Positions 58,299 to 64,000 of a DNA stretch of 64,000 nucleotides are shown here, in pieces. The stretch is from contig NZ_LARY01000001.1 of the NCBI RefSeq assembly GCF_003369925.1, forward strand, positions 806,001 through 870,000, given 5' to 3'. The stretch is from Listeria kieliensis. GTDB taxonomy: Bacteria > Bacillota > Bacilli > Lactobacillales > Listeriaceae. The translations under genes and the position numbers were made by a program. How positions within the stretch are numbered: position 1 is the first letter of the stretch; every line of letters begins with the position of its first letter. The notes under the pieces were generated by a model that did no database searches, was not told the origin of the DNA, and saw only the letters and a list, made by a program, of their open reading frames with translations.

Positions 58299-59195
58299 TT
58301 AATTTCCTCCAGTCGAAGAGGACGTATCCGTTTCACCTGTATCATCAGAAGTAGATGAAGTTTCAGCAGTACGCTGTAAAATGATAATATGATTCATATC
58401 ATACATATCAGCACCTGTTTTGATATAGGCAGTTTGTGAAAGTCCCATTTTGTCTGTTTCTACTTTTTCAATAGTCCCAACAAAAATACCAGCAGGGAAT
58501 TTTCCACCCAGACCAGACGTAACAATTTTTTGTCCTTTTGAAAACTTCATATCGTAAGGTAGTTGCTTTAATTCTAGAAGGTCTGTGTCACCGTCATAGC
58601 CATTGATAATCCCATATGCATTGTTTTTCCCCTGAACCATAGCAGAAACCCTGTTTCTTGTATCGTTAGAAGTCAAAAGTTCAACTGTTGAAGATTTTGC
58701 TCCAGTACTCGTGATTCTACCAATAAGTCCGCCAGCGGTGATCACTGCCATATCAGGTTTGACACCATCGCGCGATCCTTTATCGATTTCGACTTGCTCA
58801 TTCCAATTAGAAGGATTTCTAGAAATAACCATAGCATTGATTGGATTATAATCACGAATACTGTCTTTGATATTCAGTGAATCTTTCAGATCTTTATTTT
58901 CTTTTTTTAGGTCAGCAACTTCACTTTCAAGTTGAGCAACCCCATCTAAGCGTTTTTTTAATTTTGCATTTTCCGTATACGTATTCTTGAGGTCTTTAGC
59001 TCCATCTACCAGACTAGATACATAGGTCACCGGTTTTGAAATAATGTTTTCACCGAACCCTACAACATCTTTTACGAATTGTTCTGGCCACGATGCATTT
59101 TCTCTGTCGCGAAGTGAAAAACCAACAAGCGCAACAAGCACAATGATCGAAATGAGCAAGACAATCAAACGTTTATTCAGGAAAAACTGTGGCAT
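58299..59195 (-). CDS. mreC: Rod shape-determining protein MreC
   Basis: A 298-residue bitopic protein. One N-terminal membrane helix (LIVLLISIIVLVALVGFSL), a coiled coil (about 68-110, LKKRLDGVAQLESEVADLKKENKDLKDSLN) and two beta-barrel subdomains (NAMVISRNPSNWNEQVEIDKGSRDGVKPDMAVI..., GLIGRITSTGAKSSTVELLTS) are present. The serine/threonine-rich tail is disordered. It links MreB inside to PBPs outside. Confidence 0.95.
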   Translation of the reverse strand: MPQFFLNKRLIVLLISIIVLVALVGFSLRDRENASWPEQFVKDVVGFGENIISKPVTYVSSLVDGAKDLKNTYTENAKLKKRLDGVAQLESEVADLKKENKDLKDSLNIKDSIRDYNPINAMVISRNPSNWNEQVEIDKGSRDGVKPDMAVITAGGLIGRITSTGAKSSTVELLTSNDTRNRVSAMVQGKNNAYGIINGYDGDTDLLELKQLPYDMKFSKGQKIVTSGLGGKFPAGIFVGTIEKVETDKMGLSQTAYIKTGADMYDMNHIIILQRTAETSSTSDDTGETDTSSSTGGN

Positions 59196-59277
59196 AAGAA
59201 CACCTCATCTCGTTCATCCTCTTTTTTCGATTAACAGCTAACAATCTCCAGTTTGTCTGAAATAAATGAGTGTCCAT

Positions 59278-60291
59278 TTAGTTCATTTTTTTCTTTTTAT
59301 AAAGATCCATGTTTTCAAGCGATTTACCAGTACCAATAGCTACGCAGTCTAGCGGTTCATCAGCAATGATTACAGGCATCTTTGTTTCTTCAGAAATTAC
59401 AGAATCCAAGTTTCTAAGAAGAGCACCGCCTCCGGTAAGTACAATCCCTTTGTCCATAATATCAGCAGACAATTCTGGCGGTGTGTTTTCAAGTGTACTT
59501 TTCACGGCGTCAATAATAGCCGCAATTGTATCAGAAAGTGCTTGGCTAACTTCTTGAGGAGTTACTTCAATTGTTTTCGGCAATCCAGTCACAAGGTCGC
59601 GACCACGGATACCAAATGGAGTAAGGTCAAGATTAGCTGGATCAGCTGATCCAATTTCCATTTTAATCATTTCTGCAGTACGATCTCCAACAAGAAGATT
59701 ATATTTTTTGCGGATATAGTTAATAATAGCATCATCCATATCGTCACCTGCTGTACGAACAGAACGGCTTGTTACGATTCCACCTAGAGAAATCACAGCC
59801 ACTTCTGTTGTTCCACCACCGATGTCAACGACCATACTTCCTGTTGGATCCCAAACTGGAAGTCCAGCGCCGATTGCTGCTGCAAATGGCTCTTCAATCG
59901 TGTATGCTTCCTTTGCTCCTGCTTGGCGAGTTGCATCTGTAACAGCGCGTTTTTCTACTCCCGTAATTCCAGAGGGAACACAGATCATAACACGAGGTTT
60001 ACTCGCTCCGAGCCCTTTGCTCGCTTTTTGAATGTAGTATTTCATCATTGCAGCTGTTGTGTCATAATCAGCAATTACACCGTCTTTCATAGGACGAATG
60101 GCGATGATATTCCCGGGCGTACGACCGATCATATTTTTTGCTTCACTGCCGACAGCAACGATTTCTTGGGTATCTTTTTTCATAGCAACGACAGAAGGCT
60201 CACGCAATACAATGCTCTTCCCTTTCATATATACAAGCGTATTTGCCGTTCCAAGATCAATGCCAATATCTTTGTTACCAAATCCAAACAT
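59278..60291 (-). CDS. mreB: Rod shape-determining actin-like protein MreB
   Basis: The actin-like ATPase that guides side-wall synthesis, 337 residues. The phosphate-1 motif [17 protein letters not shown], phosphate-2 [18 protein letters not shown] and the adenosine motif [13 protein letters not shown] are all present. I take ATG 60291 ([14 protein letters not shown]) after AAAGGAG; the frame is open 18 codons upstream. It leads mreBCD. AT-rich sequence with TATAAT-like boxes lies at 60319-60324 and 60420-60425 on the minus strand. Confidence 0.96.
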   Translation of the reverse strand: MFGFGNKDIGIDLGTANTLVYMKGKSIVLREPSVVAMKKDTQEIVAVGSEAKNMIGRTPGNIIAIRPMKDGVIADYDTTAAMMKYYIQKASKGLGASKPRVMICVPSGITGVEKRAVTDATRQAGAKEAYTIEEPFAAAIGAGLPVWDPTGSMVVDIGGGTTEVAVISLGGIVTSRSVRTAGDDMDDAIINYIRKKYNLLVGDRTAEMIKMEIGSADPANLDLTPFGIRGRDLVTGLPKTIEVTPQEVSQALSDTIAAIIDAVKSTLENTPPELSADIMDKGIVLTGGGALLRNLDSVISEETKMPVIIADEPLDCVAIGTGKSLENMDLYKKKKMN

Positions 60292-60485
60292 CTGTATTCT
60301 CCTTTTCATTAAAATAACATTATATGAGTAAATATAAGCAGACACGATTTTTTCTTTGTAAGTGACGTGCTATCAAAGTTTGTGTCGCGTTTTTCTTTAT
60401 ACACATATACAACCACTTCATTATAACATAACTGTTTAAATTAAGGCATTATTTTTAATGAAAAGAAACAAATTTAATGATTTCT

Positions 60486-61157
60486 TTAGAAATAGCCCTG
60501 TTCCTTCAAACTGAGGTACCTATCTTGACCAACAATAATATGATCGAGTAGTTCAATACCTACAATTTTCCCCGATTCTTGTAGTCGTGTAGTTGCTGCA
60601 ATATCTGCTTTAGATGGAGTTGGATCTCCTGATGGGTGATTATGAAAGCAAAGAACAGAAGCTGCAGAAACCTTTAAAGCCGTTCGAAAAACTTCACGTG
60701 GATGAACAATACTCATGTTTAAGCTACCAATAAAAAGTGTTTCTCGGTGAAGTAAATGATTTTTAGTGTTTAAAAACAAACAATGAAAATGTTCTTGATG
60801 CAAAAAACGCAACTCTGGCATAACTAGCGCTGCGGCTTGTTCAGGTGTTCGGATGGTAAGTGGTTCTTTTTCTTGTTGCGCTTTATGGACTCGTTTTCCA
60901 AGTTCGATGGCAGCAGCAAGCTTACAGGCTTTTGCAGGCCCTATTCCCTTTATCTTTTGAAATTCAGATACATTGGCTTGCTGCATTTCTGTAGTACCAC
61001 GAAAACGCATTACAAAACGTTTTGCTAACAATTCAACTGATTCTGTTTTTGACCCTGTTTCCAGCAAAACAGCAACAAGTTCATCAAGGGAAAGGCAAGC
61101 TACTCCAGCAAACACAAGTTTTTCGCGCGGTTGTTCTGAATGTGAATTTAATGACAA
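60486..61157 (-). CDS. radC: RadC/YsxA family JAB1-domain protein
   Basis: A 223-residue protein with an N-terminal helix-hairpin-helix ([24 protein letters not shown]) and a C-terminal JAMM metallopeptidase-like domain ([21 protein letters not shown]). Named for DNA repair, but the E. coli repair phenotype was later assigned to recG, so the role is open. The start is TTG 61157, nine bases after AGGAGG; the frame stays open 33 codons upstream but runs into comC sequence. Confidence 0.9.
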   Translation of the reverse strand: MSLNSHSEQPREKLVFAGVACLSLDELVAVLLETGSKTESVELLAKRFVMRFRGTTEMQQANVSEFQKIKGIGPAKACKLAAAIELGKRVHKAQQEKEPLTIRTPEQAAALVMPELRFLHQEHFHCLFLNTKNHLLHRETLFIGSLNMSIVHPREVFRTALKVSAASVLCFHNHPSGDPTPSKADIAATTRLQESGKIVGIELLDHIIVGQDRYLSLKEQGYF

Positions 61158-61174
61158 CTTTAAACGCCTCCTCT

Positions 61175-61879
61175 TTATAAAATAAGTTGAATTAAAAAGC
61201 CAGTAAATAGAAAAGGAACGAATGGGACCTTTTGTTTTCGGGAAATCTTCTTGCAAAGAAATGCAAATCCTAAAATCAAATTTGCACTAGCTAATGCTAG
61301 AAAGAAAATCCAATAGCTTGTTTCAAATCCAAGTGCTGTCCCTAAAACGATAAGTAATTTAGCATCTCCCATTCCGAATCCTTTCCGAAAAATGTAATAG
61401 ATTAAGCCATAAAATAAAAGGCTACATAAAAATTGACATAGAATACTTGTGAATGGAATATCTTCTCTCAAACGAACTAATAAAATGATCCCCAAAAAAA
61501 TAGCTAATATGGCATCTGGAATATATAAATAAGTAAGATCTGTTAGTGAAAAGAAAAAAAGAAAAGTCAAACAAATTAGGAGAAGTAGCAGGTTTGAAGC
61601 GTTTTTTTCAAAATAAACAAGAAGTGTAAAGAGGATTGGAAAGATTAGCTCAATAGCAAAATAGGAACGTGATAGCTTTTGGTTACAACACCAAGTTTTA
61701 CCACGCAAGGCTAAAAAAGAAAGAAGTGGAATCATTTCAAAAAAAGTAAGTCGTCTTTGACAAAAATCACATTTTGAAAAACGAAACATAAAAGACTGCT
61801 TTAGAGGTAAGTGGGTCGCTGCAACTTGAATAAATGAAGCAAAAATTGCAGAAAAGATAAAAGTATTTATAAAAAACAT
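61175..61879 (-). CDS. comC: Type IV prepilin peptidase (competence protein ComC)
   Basis: A membrane aspartic protease of 234 residues that processes ComG pseudopilins. The cysteine pairs CDFCQRR and CCNQK lie in the first cytoplasmic loop. The catalytic aspartates are in [12 protein letters not shown] and [11 protein letters not shown] (GxGD). About seven hydrophobic helices are present. The gene appears intact, so pseudopilin maturation should be possible; Listeria is not generally found naturally competent, but ComG and ComC genes also serve phagosomal escape in L. monocytogenes. Confidence 0.92.
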   Translation of the reverse strand: MFFINTFIFSAIFASFIQVAATHLPLKQSFMFRFSKCDFCQRRLTFFEMIPLLSFLALRGKTWCCNQKLSRSYFAIELIFPILFTLLVYFEKNASNLLLLLICLTFLFFFSLTDLTYLYIPDAILAIFLGIILLVRLREDIPFTSILCQFLCSLLFYGLIYYIFRKGFGMGDAKLLIVLGTALGFETSYWIFFLALASANLILGFAFLCKKISRKQKVPFVPFLFTGFLIQLIL

Positions 61880-62051
61880 GATGTTTGATCGCTCCTCTAA
61901 GGTGAATGAAGCTTATTATAGCAAGGTCCCTCGTTGTTGTCACCTTTCCAAAAAAGTATTTTCAAGTAAGTTTTTTAGCAGAAACAAAGGAATTCCCTGA
62001 TGAAAAATCTTGTTTTGAAGAGGAACAAGATTTCAAAATGTGATTATAAAA

Positions 62052-62084
62052 AAACAAGCACCCTATAAGGTACTTGTTTTTTCA
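62052..62084 (-). terminator. Terminator overlapping the end of folC
   Basis: AAACAAGCACC (62052-62062) pairs with GGTACTTGTTT (62069-62079) with one mismatch. A T-run follows on the minus strand. Between it and comC (62085-61880 read outward) I see nothing else. Confidence 0.75.
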
Positions 62085-63364
62085 AGAAGATATTTTCTTA
62101 CCTCTGATATAAAATAGAGTGAGCCAGTAATGTATAACGGATTCTTTCCTAGTTTTGATGAAGTTTGTTTCAGGAATTCCTTCCAACTTAAAATAGGTGT
62201 GAGATGATGTTTTTTAGCGACCTCAATCACATCTGTTTTTGCCATTGCGCGAGGAAAATCAAACGTTGTTAGGTAAATCTCTACATTTTTCACATTCGCT
62301 TGTATTTCCTGAATCATTTCATCATATTTCTTATCGAGTAAAGCACTAAAAAGCAGAATGATTTTTTCAGAATTCACTTGTTGAAGGGTTTGAATCAACG
62401 CACGAATTCCTTCAGGATTGTGTGCACCATCAAGAATGATCGTTGGGTTTTCCGTCATTTTTTCCATTCTTCCTGGCCAAAAAGCATTGGCAAGTCCTTT
62501 TCGTAACCCTTCTTCTGATAAACGGATCCACTTTTCTGCGTGAAGAAAGCGAAGCGCAAAAATTGCCACAGAAGCATTTTGAATTTGATGATCACCAGCG
62601 AGCCCCAGTTGCAATTCTTTTAATTCGCCCAGAGTATCATGGTAGTTTAAAAGTTCATTCCTTATTTTTTCAGAACTAAAATCTTTTTTATACAAGTAAA
62701 AAGGTGAATGACGAGAACTCGCTAGTTCAGCCAGTGTTTTAATAACCGAATCTTGAAGTACACCTGTTACAACTGGAATGCCTGGTTTAATAATTCCACC
62801 TTTTTCGAAGGCGATTTCTTCAATTGTATTTCCGAGAAACTCCATGTGGTCGAGTCCGATTGTCGTGATAACTGAAAGAATAGGCGTTAAAACATTTGTC
62901 GAATCAAGACGTCCACCAAGACCAACTTCAATAATGCCAAAATCAATGACTTCAAACTCTGCAAAATATAAAAACATCATAGCCGTAATAATTTCAAATT
63001 CAGAAGGTGGACCAAACTCACTTTTCGCAATTTCTTCTGCAATTGGTGCAATTCGGTTAGCAAGTTGGACGATATCTGCATCGCTTATAGGAAGTGAATT
63101 AATGGTAATTCGTTCATTAAAAGTCTCAATATAAGGAGACGTAAAGGTTCCAACACGGTATCCTTCTTCTTGAAGAATGGAAGAAAGAAAAGTTAGCGTT
63201 GAACCTTTCCCGTTTGTTCCAGCGATATGAATAAATCTGTTCTTTTTTTCAGGGTGATCTAATTTTTCAAGCAGAAGCTCCATGCGTTTCAGTCCTGGCT
63301 TGATTCCTAAGCGTAACGTGCCATGAATCCAATTTAAGGCTTCTTCGTAAGTGTGAAAATGCAA
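62063..63364 (-). CDS. folC: Folylpolyglutamate synthase / dihydrofolate synthase
   Basis: A Mur-ligase-like enzyme of 433 residues that adds glutamates to folates. The P-loop is HIAGTNGKGSTLTF, followed by TSPYIETFNERITIN, TTIGLDHMEFLGNTIEEIAFEKGGIIKPG and LDGAHNPEGIRALIQ. The terminal TGSLYFISEVRKYL is typical. GAAGGGAGAG precedes the ATG. It follows valS, as in other Firmicutes, with a long GC-rich hairpin between. Confidence 0.95.
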   Translation of the reverse strand: MHFHTYEEALNWIHGTLRLGIKPGLKRMELLLEKLDHPEKKNRFIHIAGTNGKGSTLTFLSSILQEEGYRVGTFTSPYIETFNERITINSLPISDADIVQLANRIAPIAEEIAKSEFGPPSEFEIITAMMFLYFAEFEVIDFGIIEVGLGGRLDSTNVLTPILSVITTIGLDHMEFLGNTIEEIAFEKGGIIKPGIPVVTGVLQDSVIKTLAELASSRHSPFYLYKKDFSSEKIRNELLNYHDTLGELKELQLGLAGDHQIQNASVAIFALRFLHAEKWIRLSEEGLRKGLANAFWPGRMEKMTENPTIILDGAHNPEGIRALIQTLQQVNSEKIILLFSALLDKKYDEMIQEIQANVKNVEIYLTTFDFPRAMAKTDVIEVAKKHHLTPILSWKEFLKQTSSKLGKNPLYITGSLYFISEVRKYLLEKTSTL

Positions 63365-63388
63365 AGCTTTGCTCTCCCTTCTTATTGA

Positions 63389-63434
63389 AAGCGCGGAAAA
63401 ATCCTTTCAAAACAAAAGAAGTTCTTCCGCGCTT
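63389..63434 (-). terminator. Hairpin between valS and folC
   Basis: AAGCGCGGAA (63389-63398) and TTCCGCGCTT (63425-63434) are perfect complements. The minus-strand tail (TCAATAAG) has no real T-run, so it may be a processing or attenuating structure. Confidence 0.55.
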
Positions 63435-63438
63435 AAAG

Positions 63439-64000
63439 TTAAGCGTTTTTTAGTGCTCTGATTCGTTCTTCGACAGATGCTTTTTTCTCAAGATAATCTT
63501 TTTCTTTCGCGCGCTCTTCTTCTACCACTTTTTCTGGTGCTTTTGAAACAAAGCGCTCATTAGCTAATTTTCCTTGAACACGATCTACCTCTTTATCCCA
63601 CTTATCGAGTTCTTTTGTCAAACGCTCGATTTCCTCCGAGAGATCAATAAGTCCTTCGAGTGGCAAGAAAATCTCAGCTCCTGTTATAACCGCAGTCATC
63701 GCTGTATTTGAAGGTTCAATATCAAACGAAATTTCTAGAGATTCTGGATTACAAAAGCGTTCAATATAGGAAAGATTTTCTTCTATAATGCGTTTGTAAG
63801 CTTCATCTTTAGGTTTGATTTGAATAGCAACAGGCTTGCTAAGCGGCGTATTCACTTCCGCACGAATATTTCGAACCGACCGGATAATTTCAACAAGCGT
63901 CTTCATTGCAAGCGCAGCTTCAGCGTGCATTTGCTCTTTGCGAACCACTGGCCACTCTGCAACTGTGATGGATTTTCCGTCATGCGGCAAGTTTTGCCAA
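63439..64000 (-). CDS. valS: Valyl-tRNA synthetase, 5' part cut by window
   Basis: The C-terminal 186 residues of ValS. The visible part covers the end of the anticodon-binding domain ([32 protein letters not shown]) and the terminal coiled-coil arm ([67 protein letters not shown]), which is diagnostic for ValS. The reading frame is open past base 64000, so the catalytic domain lies outside. Confidence 0.94.
   Translation of the reverse strand, partial: WQNLPHDGKSITVAEWPVVRKEQMHAEAALAMKTLVEIIRSVRNIRAEVNTPLSKPVAIQIKPKDEAYKRIIEENLSYIERFCNPESLEISFDIEPSNTAMTAVITGAEIFLPLEGLIDLSEEIERLTKELDKWDKEVDRVQGKLANERFVSKAPEKVVEEERAKEKDYLEKKASVEERIRALKNA

Overview
The window is a stretch of chromosome from a low-GC Firmicute, almost certainly a Listeria species or a very close member of the Listeriaceae. 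The evidence is gene content and order: ispG, a DUF1189 gene, sodA, a class B PBP, asd-dapG-dapA-rnjB, a glutathione-reductase-like gene, an ABC-F gene, thiT, opuCABCD, mntH, bilE and murB on the left; pflA, glpP, mutL, mutS, ricA and ymdB in the middle; pheA, obg, glpKF, rpmA-prp-rplU, rng, minDC, mreBCD, radC, comC, folC and valS on the right. From memory this matches two blocks of the L. monocytogenes EGD-e map, about lmo1441 down to lmo1400 and about lmo1536 up to lmo1552. The species cannot be fixed from this stretch.

Layout. 1-2 kb: end of ispG and a membrane protein (minus strand). 2.1-23.5 kb: mostly plus-strand housekeeping and transport genes, with a TPP riboswitch before thiT and a candidate SigB promoter before opuC. 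23.5-26 kb: bilE (minus). 26.2-30.06 kb: murB, an oxidoreductase, an AI-2E-family protein and a VanZ-family protein (plus). 30.9 kb: a near-perfect copy of the Bacillus dif site. 30-38.4 kb: an accessory-looking minus-strand stretch (small alarmone synthetase, S51 peptidase, ABC-2 exporter, TPR regulator with a membrane protein, secreted repeat protein). 38.6-40.5 kb: a divergent MFS pump and PadR regulator with a recognisable operator. 40.5-64 kb: all minus-strand housekeeping genes.

The window straddles the replication terminus. Genes to the left of dif run mainly on the plus strand, genes to the right almost all on the minus strand, and the two sets converge at about 30.06 kb. Relative to the L. 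monocytogenes order, the pheA-valS block sits on the opposite side of dif. The ymdB-acetyltransferase block joins pheA with only 6 bp between the two genes, which points to an inter-replichore inversion.

Functional links: asd, dapG and dapA supply the lysine/diaminopimelate branch, and murB, the PBP and MreBCD build and shape the wall. OpuC and BilE are paralogous import-type ABC systems (compatible solutes, bile resistance). GlpP at 41.6 kb very likely acts on the leader terminator of glpFK at 53.4 kb, whose promoter also carries a cre site. Prp, encoded between rplU and rpmA, fits the N-terminal extension of L27 that it would remove. pflA is present without pflB beside it.

Limits: family assignments rest on motifs read by eye. 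Comparisons with other genomes come from memory and need a direct alignment.
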